Source: Bdellovibrionales bacterium
GTDB taxonomy: Bacteria > Bdellovibrionota > UBA1018 > CAIPTA01
NCBI GenBank assembly: GCA_021730855.1
Contig: JAKFYM010000418.1
Coordinates: 1 to 6,314 of the forward strand
Direction: 5' to 3'
Length of the DNA: 6,314 nucleotides
Both the position numbers and the translations under genes were made by a program. Shown piece after piece: positions 1 through 5,116 of the stretch. The notes beneath the pieces were generated by a model, which worked only from the letters and a program-made list of their open reading frames with translations, had not been told where the DNA came from and searched no databases. Each line of letters opens with the position of its first letter. Within the stretch, counting starts at the first letter, position 1.

Positions 1-127
1 GCCCACAGACTTCCACTAAGCTGCCCCGAGGCAATCCACCAGGGAGCTGAGGATGGAAAAGATTCTCTCTTTTCTCTCTTGTTCCTAAGAGGGAGCGTAA
101 GGCCTGTAGAGTTTCCAAAGACGGCAT
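1..127 (-). CDS. RecA-fold (RecA/ImuA-like) protein, N-terminal 42 residues only
   Basis: This reading frame starts at ATG (127-125) and runs off the left edge, so only 42 residues are visible. A strong ribosome binding site, TGGGAG on the minus strand at 140-135, lies seven bases before the ATG, and a promoter lies just beyond it. Residues 30-42 read GGLPRGSLVEVCG, which matches the segment before the Walker A loop in RecA and in the RecA-related ImuA/SulA proteins (RecA: GGLPMGRIVEIYG). RecA-fold proteins bind ATP and DNA. ImuA is an accessory factor of the ImuA-ImuB-DnaE2 mutagenesis cassette of the SOS response. The N-terminus is short and charged (LRSLLGTREKRENL) and lacks the usual RecA start, which favours an ImuA-like or other RecA paralogue over housekeeping RecA. 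The Walker A motif would lie just outside the window. The gene is divergent from the cluster starting at 262. That it is a gene is fairly sure; the family is a motif-level call. Confidence 0.66.
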   Translation of the reverse strand, partial: MPSLETLQALRSLLGTREKRENLFHPQLPGGLPRGSLVEVCG

Positions 128-147
128 GAGAGATCTCCCAATTTGAA

Positions 148-175
148 GATAATAGTACATTTATAGTACAGTCAA
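148..175 (-). promoter_or_regulatory. Promoter of the RecA-like gene with direct-repeat operator
   Basis: On the minus strand a -35 box TTGACT (175-170) is followed by a -10 TATTAT (154-149, 15-base spacer; ATTATC or TTATCT give 16 or 17). Two perfect copies of the octamer TGTACTAT (170-163 and 159-152) lie across the spacer, 11 bp apart, about one helical turn. They form GTAC-N7-GTAC, the geometry of the alphaproteobacterial LexA box (GTTC-N7-GTTC) though not its sequence. A repressor bound here would block RNA polymerase. The link to LexA is inference from position, spacing and the gene it controls. The octamers could also influence the divergent gene at 262. Confidence 0.55.
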
Positions 176-261
176 GGAGATAGTGCATTTCGCACCCTTT
201 GCCGTGTGCGTTCGCCAAATTTCATGGCTGGGAGTATCCTAAAGAGCAGGAGAACTCTCGA

Positions 262-1386
262 ATGTGGATGGCTTTTTTGCTCTCTCTTTTTTTATTGCTC
301 CCGGCCAATGGAGCAAATCTCGCCGCCGTACAGGCGCTTTGCCCTTTGCAAAAAGCCAAGGCATTTGATCCCGATTTTTTGAAAAAAAATGGGGCCGATT
401 TTCTCGAAAATCTTTTTGCGGAAAATGAGCTCTACTATGGCCCCTGCCAGGAAGTGCGCCCCCTTAAGGGCGGTTTCTATCTCCTGCGCTACAAAGAGGC
501 CACCGTGCGCACGGAGCTGGCCTTCACCGCCAAAGGCCAAATCAAGAAGCTGCTCTTCGACGATCCGGAATTTATCGACGACAACTGGCAGAAGCTACAA
601 GCCTTTGCCCTTAGGGTCTTCCCCAAAATCTCCTTCACTGCCAGTAGCGAAGGCCAGGAGGTGTTTAGCGTGGCGCCGGACCAGCCGCTCAATATTTCTC
701 GCTCTTTCACCGCCTTTATTCTGCAGGCCCTACGCGCCAAAATAACCGCGGGCAGCATGAAGCCCGAACAAATTCTCCGGCTGCAGGGGGAGAATCAGCT
801 TGTGTCCTTCGGCATGCTCTCTACTTGGCCTGGGGACAGCTTGTTTACCGTCGACAGTCTCAAGAACATTATGCTGATCGAAAATGATGCCACCGCCGCC
901 GATCTCTTGCTTCGTCATATCGGAAAAGAGGAAGTGCAAAAGTTTGCACAGGCCCGTGAGCCTTTGCTCAGCCATCGTGAGCATGCGCTCTTGATGCAGG
1001 AAAAAAAGGTAGACGCAAACTCCCTTGCCAAACGCTTGGCAGAGCTAAACAAAAATACCGGGGCCGTGCCCTTTCCGCCCGAGCGCTTTGACCTCGTCGA
1101 GACCGTGGGTTGGTTTGCTAGCACCCGCAATCTTTGCCGTGCCGTCTATGCGGCCCGCGACGAGGTTTCGGTCTCCCTGCCGAGCAAGGAGTTCCGCGCG
1201 GCCCATGGCCTAGAGCGGGCGGTGGTGTATCAGCCCAGAGACAGTGGGATCGCCCAGTCTACCTTGCTCCTGCGAAAAAAGGGTCACTGGCACTGTTTTT
1301 CCGCTACCGTGAACCATAGGGGAGTGGTGAACGAATTTGCCTTTTCCCAGGTGGTAAGGCGCGGGCAAAACCTCCTAAGCCGCTAA
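262..1386 (+). CDS. Exported class A beta-lactamase-fold protein, catalytic motifs lost
   Basis: This 374-residue protein has a signal peptide (residues 1-18, WMAFLLSLFLLLPANG), an N-terminal domain resembling an NTF2-like module (about 20-130), and a C-terminal serine-hydrolase domain of the Beta-lactamase2 type (about 135-374). ATG 262 was chosen over an upstream in-frame TTG at 199 because AGGAGA (248-253) sits eight bases before it and the signal peptide then starts at residue 1. The fold shows in residues 142-157 (PLNISRSFTAFILQAL, where active enzymes have PLGSxFKLYVLGAL), in 206-216 (IENDATAADLL, the SDN loop), in VGWFAS (282-287) and in the end strand around 321-336. Every catalytic motif is changed: SxxK is RSFT (147-150), SDN is NDA (208-210), and KTG/KGG is QPR (324-326). 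It is probably a periplasmic pseudoenzyme that binds a ligand or partner rather than a hydrolase. It is first in a run of three exported proteins, 32 bases before the next gene. The gene is certain and the fold likely. Confidence 0.85.
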   Translation: MWMAFLLSLFLLLPANGANLAAVQALCPLQKAKAFDPDFLKKNGADFLENLFAENELYYGPCQEVRPLKGGFYLLRYKEATVRTELAFTAKGQIKKLLFDDPEFIDDNWQKLQAFALRVFPKISFTASSEGQEVFSVAPDQPLNISRSFTAFILQALRAKITAGSMKPEQILRLQGENQLVSFGMLSTWPGDSLFTVDSLKNIMLIENDATAADLLLRHIGKEEVQKFAQAREPLLSHREHALLMQEKKVDANSLAKRLAELNKNTGAVPFPPERFDLVETVGWFASTRNLCRAVYAARDEVSVSLPSKEFRAAHGLERAVVYQPRDSGIAQSTLLLRKKGHWHCFSATVNHRGVVNEFAFSQVVRRGQNLLSR

Positions 1387-1418
1387 ATTTTTGAGCGAAA
1401 TCAGTCGATAGACTAGAT

Positions 1419-2168
1419 ATGGCCACAAAACTTAGCATCCGCTCTTTTTTCCTCATGCTTTTTTTTCTGCCTCTCCCACTCTGGGCCGATACCGTGGGCT
1501 ACCAGCCCAGCCGCAATTGCGACACCCAACGCATTAACGCCAACCCCCTGATGAAGCAGGCCTTGCGGGCAATTTCGCAAAAATCTAACCAAACCGTCAG
1601 CCTCAATAGCTGCTACCGCTCGGCCGAGCGCCAGCAAGCCACCTGCCGCCGCCTATGTGGCCGCGACTCTTGCGCGAATAGCACCTGCGCTGGCCGCTCT
1701 CAGCACACCGTGGGTGTGGCTGCAGATTTTAACCTACGTGGACATACTCCTCAGACTGGTTGCCCCCTTTTGGATGCCGTGCGCAAGGAGCACCTTGGAG
1801 GCGTGCGCGGGGGAGTGGGGGGATATGGAGGCTCGGCCTTTCACTTTGACCTCGATCCCCAGAAAAAATCTTGGAACAATCGGGGCTGCGCCTTCCTGAA
1901 AAACCAACCTGGCTATGCCTCGGGCGTGCGGCAGAATGCAAATGCCGACCAATCGGCCGAGATCATCGCCGAGTATCGAGCGTATCGAAATGAACTCGCC
2001 CGCCGGCCTTCCACCGTGGCGGCCGTGAGCCCTCCCGCCTATGGTTCGGGGAGTCCTGCAGTGGCACGCTCTCCTCTGCAAGGCTTGATGGATGTGCTCC
2101 GCAATTTCTTTTCCGGACGTCGTTCGCAAGACCGAGGCGCTGAAACGTATAGGAGAAATGGCCAGTGA
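1419..2168 (+). CDS. Exported zinc murein peptidase, M15/DUF882 (MepK-like)
   Basis: This 249-residue protein has a signal peptide cleaved near residue 23 (FFLPLPLWA/DTV). The peptidase domain spans about 30-160. It carries SCYRS (64-68), the zinc motif SQHTVGVAADF (94-104, ligands His96 and Asp103) and a final GGYGGSAFHFDLD (134-146, His142 and Asp144) followed by W152. This matches the DUF882/MepK (YcbK) pattern HxxGxAxD ... GxYxxSxFHxD ... W. Members cleave peptide cross-links or stem peptides of murein in the periplasm. Eight cysteines (34, 65, 76, 80, 85, 90, 115, 157) are unusual; five lie between residues 65 and 90, suggesting a disulfide-braced insert ahead of the first zinc ligand. 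Residues 190-249 form a Ser/Pro/Ala-rich tail with a short amphipathic stretch (LMDVLRNFF). The ribosome binding site before ATG 1419 is weak, so translation may depend on the gene 32 bases upstream. The next gene overlaps by four bases. Confidence 0.88.
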   Translation: MATKLSIRSFFLMLFFLPLPLWADTVGYQPSRNCDTQRINANPLMKQALRAISQKSNQTVSLNSCYRSAERQQATCRRLCGRDSCANSTCAGRSQHTVGVAADFNLRGHTPQTGCPLLDAVRKEHLGGVRGGVGGYGGSAFHFDLDPQKKSWNNRGCAFLKNQPGYASGVRQNANADQSAEIIAEYRAYRNELARRPSTVAAVSPPAYGSGSPAVARSPLQGLMDVLRNFFSGRRSQDRGAETYRRNGQ

Positions 2169-2860
2169 AAATAGTTTTTCTTTTCTTCCTTGGCGTAACG
2201 AACGCGCACGCTAGTACCCCTTTGCGCTTTTGTGCAGATCTCTCCACCCTGCGTGATCATGTGCAGAGCTGCGAGGACAACCAATTTTATGCTGCCCAAG
2301 GCATTCTTTGCATGAAGAAGCTAAAAAGCGACGTGGACAAAGCCGCCAGCGATCTAGGCAAAACACTCTCCGCGCAAATTTCGGCCCAGAACCAGAGCTT
2401 CGATACTTCGGGCGCAAACTTTCAAGCCGCGCGCGCCAAGATCGATTCCTTGCTGGCGTTGGTGGCCTTGAGTAAGGGAGAGCTACGCGAGTACAAACGA
2501 AATCTCCTCTTGCCCGAAGACGCGGACAATCCAGAAATCACCGGGCCAAACCTTGGCGATTTTCTCCAGGCCAATGAATGTTATGCCGACCAACAAGAAG
2601 TCCTAGATATGGTGCTCGCCGACGTGGACGTGATGGAAAAAGAACTACGAATGGCGCGCGAAGTGGCTTCCCTCAGTGCCGCAGACATGGAAGAAAAAAG
2701 CGCAAACGTGCAAGCTCTGCCCGCTACGGCTGTGCAGCCGCAGGGATATGGGCAGGGATCCATCACGACTCCTGCCGCAAGACCCTCTGGTAGCAGCCCT
2801 TCGGCAGGGTCGGGCATCAGTGGGATCGAAGAAGATCGCCGCAAGCGCGAACAAAAATAA
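2165..2860 (+). CDS. Exported helical Cys protein, unrecognised family
   Basis: This 231-residue protein belongs to no family I recognise. It starts at GTG 2165, overlapping the previous stop by four bases (GTGA), with AGGAGA (2151-2156) eight bases upstream, so it is translationally coupled to the M15 peptidase gene. A short signal peptide (MKIVFLFFLGVTNAHA) is probably cleaved after residue 16. Cys23, Cys36 and Cys49 are evenly spaced at 13 residues; a fourth is Cys139. Residues 50-115 and 140-185 are rich in Ala, Leu, Lys, Glu and Gln and are probably long helices or coiled coil. Residues 188-220 are a Gly/Ser/Pro-rich linker, ending in a charged tail (EEDRRKREQK). Coupling to a murein peptidase suggests a periplasmic partner or regulator, but that is inference. 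It closes the 262-2860 gene run. Confidence 0.8.
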   Translation: MKIVFLFFLGVTNAHASTPLRFCADLSTLRDHVQSCEDNQFYAAQGILCMKKLKSDVDKAASDLGKTLSAQISAQNQSFDTSGANFQAARAKIDSLLALVALSKGELREYKRNLLLPEDADNPEITGPNLGDFLQANECYADQQEVLDMVLADVDVMEKELRMAREVASLSAADMEEKSANVQALPATAVQPQGYGQGSITTPAARPSGSSPSAGSGISGIEEDRRKREQK

Positions 2861-2875
2861 GGCAGTGATCTTAGG

Positions 2876-2910
2876 CACTAAGCTCCCTTTTCCAGCGGTG
2901 AAGCTTAGTG
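2876..2910. repeat. 9-bp perfect inverted repeat after the exported-protein cluster
   Basis: CACTAAGCT (2876-2884) and AGCTTAGTG (2902-2910) are perfect complements separated by 17 bases. The repeat lies 15 bases after the last stop codon of the cluster. No T-run follows on either strand, so it is not a classic intrinsic terminator. It could be a 3'-end stabilising stem-loop or a protein-binding site just upstream of the TATAAT at 2931. Confidence 0.5.
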
Positions 2911-2930
2911 AATTCCATCATATAAAAAAG

Positions 2931-2936
2931 TATAAT
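2931..2936 (+). promoter_or_regulatory. Perfect -10 hexamer TATAAT without a clear -35
   Basis: A perfect TATAAT lies in an A/T-rich stretch. The bases 16-18 upstream (around 2907-2914, TGAATT-like) are a poor -35. If active it would start transcription near 2943, reading into the structured stretch that ends at the terminator at 3090. The 9-bp inverted repeat lies immediately upstream, where an activator or repressor could bind. Confidence 0.3.
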
Positions 2937-2942
2937 TGCGAA

Positions 2943-3090
2943 TCAGGCTTGCGGGCTTGCAATCTTTTTGTGTGCCCCTTATAACCCACTCATCCGCAAC
3001 GAACCCCTCGGGGCGGAGAAAATTCCCCAAAACAACAGCAATGTTGTTTCCCTGCCGGCCACTGGTCCCCCCATGGCCGGCTTTTTTTTT
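2943..3090 (+). ncRNA. Candidate small RNA of about 148 nt in a 391-base gap
   Basis: The gap 2861-3251 holds no convincing gene. Weak open frames here run through the terminator stem and T-run and lack ribosome binding sites. Between a TATAAT (2931-2936) and an intrinsic terminator (3054-3090) lie several stems. TTGCGG (2949-2954) pairs with CCGCAA (2994-2999). CCCC/GGGG (3004-3013) competes with GGGG/CCCC (3010-3028). AAACAACA/TGTTGTTT (3030-3049) is an 8-bp stem closed by a GCAA tetraloop. This could be a stand-alone regulatory RNA or the structured 3' untranslated region of the upstream genes. It matches no RNA family I recognise, and the ends are guesses. Confidence 0.33.
3054..3090 (+). 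terminator. Strong intrinsic terminator
   Basis: GCCGGCCA (3054-3061) and TGGCCGGC (3074-3081) form a perfect 8-bp, nearly all G/C stem with a 12-base loop, followed at once by nine T (3082-3090). It would end transcription from the exported-protein cluster, or from the candidate small RNA, and insulate the operon starting at 3252. Confidence 0.9.
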
Positions 3091-3223
3091 GCTAATTTTT
3101 ACAGTGTCGGTATTTTCTTCCCGATGACTACCCTGAAAAAAGTGCCGACTGCTTCGCATAAATGAGATTCGTTCAGAATTTTATGATTGCTGATTGTTAT
3201 AAGGTTTGAAAATTGTATTTTTC

Positions 3224-3229
3224 TATACT
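3224..3229 (+). promoter_or_regulatory. Probable -10 box of the HTH-led operon
   Basis: TATACT lies 22 bases before the ATG at 3252 in an A/T-rich tract downstream of the terminator. A TTGAAA (3206-3211) is nearby but only 12 bases away, too close for an ordinary -35. No proper -35 is seen, so an activator may be needed. A TGATTG direct repeat with 7-base period (3184-3196) lies upstream and could be a binding site. Transcription from here would exclude the in-frame TTG at 3213 as a start. Confidence 0.4.
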
Positions 3230-3251
3230 ATCCCCTAGGCAGGTTTGGGGG

Positions 3252-3647
3252 ATGCAAGTGGCAACAGAATATCCAAAACGTTTCGGGGACAAAATCAAAC
3301 GACTGGCGATGCACTCGCAGCTCACGCAAGCGGAGCTTGCCAGGCGCGTGGGCATGCAGCCCAGTCATCTCAATCTTTTTCTGCAGGGCCGGGGCGACAT
3401 TCACTCCCAGCGCTTTGTGGACATTCTCTCCGAGCTCGGTATCGATATCGAATCGCAGCTCGAAAGATATATCGCGCAAAAGAGCGGCGACCTCTCGGAC
3501 GAAAAAAATCCTGGAGTGAGCGCAGAGCGCGTGCTCGCGAAGTTGCGGAAAATGTCTAAGGCAGAAATGGAAGCCATCGCTTTGATTGTGGGAAAAATTA
3601 GTAAGGACCAGCGGCCAACTAAGGCAAAAACGAAAGGGGTGGCATAA
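3252..3647 (+). CDS. Cro/C1-type HTH DNA-binding protein
   Basis: This 131-residue protein carries a helix-turn-helix domain at about 10-60. The recognition core LTQAELARRVGMQPSHLNLF (24-43) has the TQxELAxxxG and SxxxxFxxG pattern of phage Cro/C1 repressors. A linker (76-85) leads to a helical C-terminal part (86-117, ERVLAKLRKMSKAEMEAIAL) that may dimerise or contact a partner, and a basic tail. ATG 3252 was chosen over TTG 3213 because a purine-rich AGGCAGG (3237-3243) precedes it and the TTG lies in the likely promoter. Its stop overlaps the next start by one base (TAATG), so the two proteins are probably made in fixed ratio. It is first in a four-gene operon and probably controls its own promoter, which is inference. 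Confidence 0.88.
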   Translation: MQVATEYPKRFGDKIKRLAMHSQLTQAELARRVGMQPSHLNLFLQGRGDIHSQRFVDILSELGIDIESQLERYIAQKSGDLSDEKNPGVSAERVLAKLRKMSKAEMEAIALIVGKISKDQRPTKAKTKGVA

Positions 3648-4192
3648 TGGGAATGCCCGTATTGAAAGAACAAGAAGTGCTGCCTGAGGTGGTGCAGACG
3701 AGCGCGGAAGCTCTCTACGAAGAAGTGAATTCTGAGTTGCAAAGAAATTTTCAGTTTTCGCTATTTTGTCTTTCGCCTCAGGTAAAGCGAGACACCGGAG
3801 ATTGGCGTGCACTTGCCCGATTTGTGCAAATTCCAGAAGAGGAGGCCCGTGGCTATCGCGAGCGATTGCTGGAGTCGGGGATCTGGATAGAAAAAGACAA
3901 TGCTATTGTCTTGAATCGCCGTCCTGTAGAAGGAGAATTGAGCGTTTCCGAATACCTAACCATGACATTAAGCGTTATTTCGCAGCTCTCCGAGACGGGG
4001 TACTGCCACTACGAAAATGTCATGGTAGCCACGACCAAGGAGTTGAGTCGAGAATTTGACAAAAAAATCAACCGTGCTATTCGGGAACTAATGGAAGACT
4101 CCAGAGGGGTGGAAGCCGATTACATTCTAGCTTGGAATCATGCGGCTTTGAATTGTATCAAGAATTTGTATTCTAAAAAGGGGGATGTGTGA
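3647..4192 (+). CDS. TIGR02147/DUF4423-like regulatory protein without HTH
   Basis: This 181-residue cytoplasmic protein resembles the C-terminal part of TIGR02147 (DUF4423) proteins, a family of about 270 residues common in Bdellovibrio and Fibrobacter. Residues 40-75 look like the winged-helix-like segment of that family (DWRALARFVQIPEEEARGYR, then RLLESGIWIEKD). Residues 97-175 (LSVISQLSETGYCHYENVMV, TKELSREFDKKINRAIREL) match the pattern in which two long helices flank a strand. The N-terminal DNA-binding third of the usual family is missing, and the gene just upstream encodes a separate HTH protein. AAGGGG (3634-3639) gives a good ribosome binding site seven bases before ATG 3647; ATG 3653 is a possible alternative. 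It overlaps the HTH gene by one base and the next gene by four. The family match is from pattern memory, so moderately sure. Confidence 0.8.
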   Translation: MGMPVLKEQEVLPEVVQTSAEALYEEVNSELQRNFQFSLFCLSPQVKRDTGDWRALARFVQIPEEEARGYRERLLESGIWIEKDNAIVLNRRPVEGELSVSEYLTMTLSVISQLSETGYCHYENVMVATTKELSREFDKKINRAIRELMEDSRGVEADYILAWNHAALNCIKNLYSKKGDV

Positions 4193-4569
4193 AATCTAAA
4201 ATAGTTTTAGTGGGGGTGCTCTTTTTTGCTGCTTCTCCTGCTTTTTCCGGAGATTCCATTCGTGGCAGTGGGGGAGGCGGGATCAATAAAGATTTCCGCG
4301 ACAATATCCGCATCGATTTCCAGCGCCAGCGAATGTTGGATAGCATCAGTTGCCCCATGGATAAGAGTCCATTCTATGTGCAAAGAGAGGCTGATGGGTC
4401 GCGGACTTTTGTGGGTCGTTGCTCGCAGGGACGATTTTATATCCCAGCAGACGAAGGCTTTGGCTTCCATTGCCAAGAGAACCAAGGGTATATCGTGCAA
4501 GAAGAAGTGGATGGCTCTTATGGGGATGCCTTAAAAGTCTGCCGCAATGGATATTTGGTCCCCCGCTAA
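4189..4569 (+). CDS. Small exported protein with two tandem Cys repeats
   Basis: This 126-residue protein belongs to no family I recognise. It starts at GTG 4189, sharing GTGA with the previous stop, with AAGGGGG (4178-4184 region) just upstream at a short spacing. The signal peptide is clear (MKSKIVLVGVLFFAASPAFS, cleaved near residue 20), followed by a Gly-rich segment (26-31). The rest is a tandem duplication: unit 1 is residues 55-86 and unit 2 is 95-125. Each reads Cys, five to seven residues, an aromatic, VQ, E.DGS, eight or nine residues, Cys..G, and a closing Pro. The cysteine spacing is identical in both (C55-C78 and C95-C118, 23 residues), suggesting one disulfide per unit or a swapped pair. 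It is probably secreted or periplasmic. Its place after two regulators makes it a likely output of this operon, which is inference. Confidence 0.82.
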   Translation: MKSKIVLVGVLFFAASPAFSGDSIRGSGGGGINKDFRDNIRIDFQRQRMLDSISCPMDKSPFYVQREADGSRTFVGRCSQGRFYIPADEGFGFHCQENQGYIVQEEVDGSYGDALKVCRNGYLVPR

Positions 4570-5023
4570 GGTAGACCAAGACCGACCCTCTACTTGGGTT
4601 CCTTTCCGCGCCTCGCTCTGTTCCAGCTGCCAAGCCACTTGTTGCCTGATGCCGGTAGAAGTGAGCGTGGAAGACTTGGTGCGGATCGGGATCGTGGCCG
4701 TAGAAGAGACGCAAGGAAGTTTAAAAAAACTGGCTCGTCGTTTGGAAAAGGAAGGATTTATCAAATCCTTTCGGGCCGCGACGGGCCTTTTTCTTTTGGC
4801 GCAGCGCTCGGGGCGGGAGTGTGTCTTTCTCGGGCCAGATCGCCTCTGCACTGTCTACGAAAAGCGCCCGGATGTCTGCCGTGGATTTCCTACTGCCCTC
4901 GGTCCACGCGTGGGCAACTGTCCCTACAAAAAGAAACTAGAAGCGGTCTCAAAAATAGACCTACTGCAGCTGGCCGAAAAGAGCGACTCCTTCGTTGTCG
5001 GACCGAAAAGGTGCTCGACGTAG
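4547..5023 (+). CDS. YkgJ-family cysteine-cluster protein
   Basis: This 158-residue protein has the CxxCxxxCC signature of the YkgJ/UPF0153 family (PF03692): CSSCQATCC (25-33), then Cys92, Cys101, the hallmark YEKRPDVCRGFP (104-115) and NCP (124-126). The cysteines probably bind a metal ion or an Fe-S cluster; the family's biochemical role is unclear. It is cytoplasmic, with no signal peptide. ATG 4547 is the only usable start before the first cysteines, so the gene overlaps the previous one by 23 bases and lacks its own good ribosome binding site; expression is probably coupled. From residue 131 on, the coding sequence lies in the palindromic element at 4938-5116, so the last 28 residues are probably acquired rather than ancestral. 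Family members usually end soon after the CP motif. Confidence 0.9.
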   Translation: MDIWSPAKVDQDRPSTWVPFRASLCSSCQATCCLMPVEVSVEDLVRIGIVAVEETQGSLKKLARRLEKEGFIKSFRAATGLFLLAQRSGRECVFLGPDRLCTVYEKRPDVCRGFPTALGPRVGNCPYKKKLEAVSKIDLLQLAEKSDSFVVGPKRCST

Positions 5024-5116
5024 CTCTGCTACGCCTCCGCGCCCTTTCGGCCCTCCGCCTCGGATTCGCTCTTTTCGTCTCAGCCTCGCTACGGTCTATT
5101 TTTGAGACCGCTTCTA
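4938..5116. repeat. 179-base palindromic element with 24-bp terminal inverted repeats (MITE-like)
   Basis: The two ends (4938-4961 and 5093-5116) are perfect 24-base inverted copies. Each contains its own small hairpin, GGTCT-7-AGACC. Further in, CGAAAAGAGCGA (4975-4986) matches 5066-5077 inverted; CCGAAAAGGTGC (5003-5014) nearly matches an inverted CCGAAAGGGCGC (5038-5049 region); and CGTAGC (5019-5024) pairs with GCTACG (5028-5033) around a 3-base loop. The whole stretch is thus one large imperfect palindrome. Both ends begin with TA, which fits a TA target duplication as made by IS630/Tc1-mariner-type transposases, leaving a 22-bp repeat. No transposase is encoded here, so it would be a non-autonomous element. 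It lies between convergent genes, encodes the end of one and the stop codon of the other, and could act as a two-way terminator. Confidence 0.7.

Noticed and set aside
1..129. Plus-strand open frame at the left edge ending at 127-129
   Set aside because: The minus-strand frame has a start, a ribosome binding site, a promoter and a RecA-like motif; the plus frame has none of these.
199..261. In-frame TTG start at 199, extending the beta-lactamase-fold protein by 21 residues
   Set aside because: The extension would bury the signal peptide and has no ribosome binding site, whereas ATG 262 has AGGAGA eight bases upstream.
2926..3165. Open frame across the intergenic gap, including NVVSLPATGPPMAGFFF
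   Set aside because: It runs through the terminator stem and T-run, has no ATG/GTG start with a ribosome binding site, and matches no family.
3206..3229. TTGAAA and TATACT as a full sigma-70 promoter
   Set aside because: The spacer is only 12 bases, so the TTGAAA cannot serve as the -35; only the -10 is kept.
5034..5057. CCTCCG repeated with an 18-base period as a separate tandem repeat
   Set aside because: There are only two short G/C-rich copies, and they lie inside the larger palindrome, which explains them.
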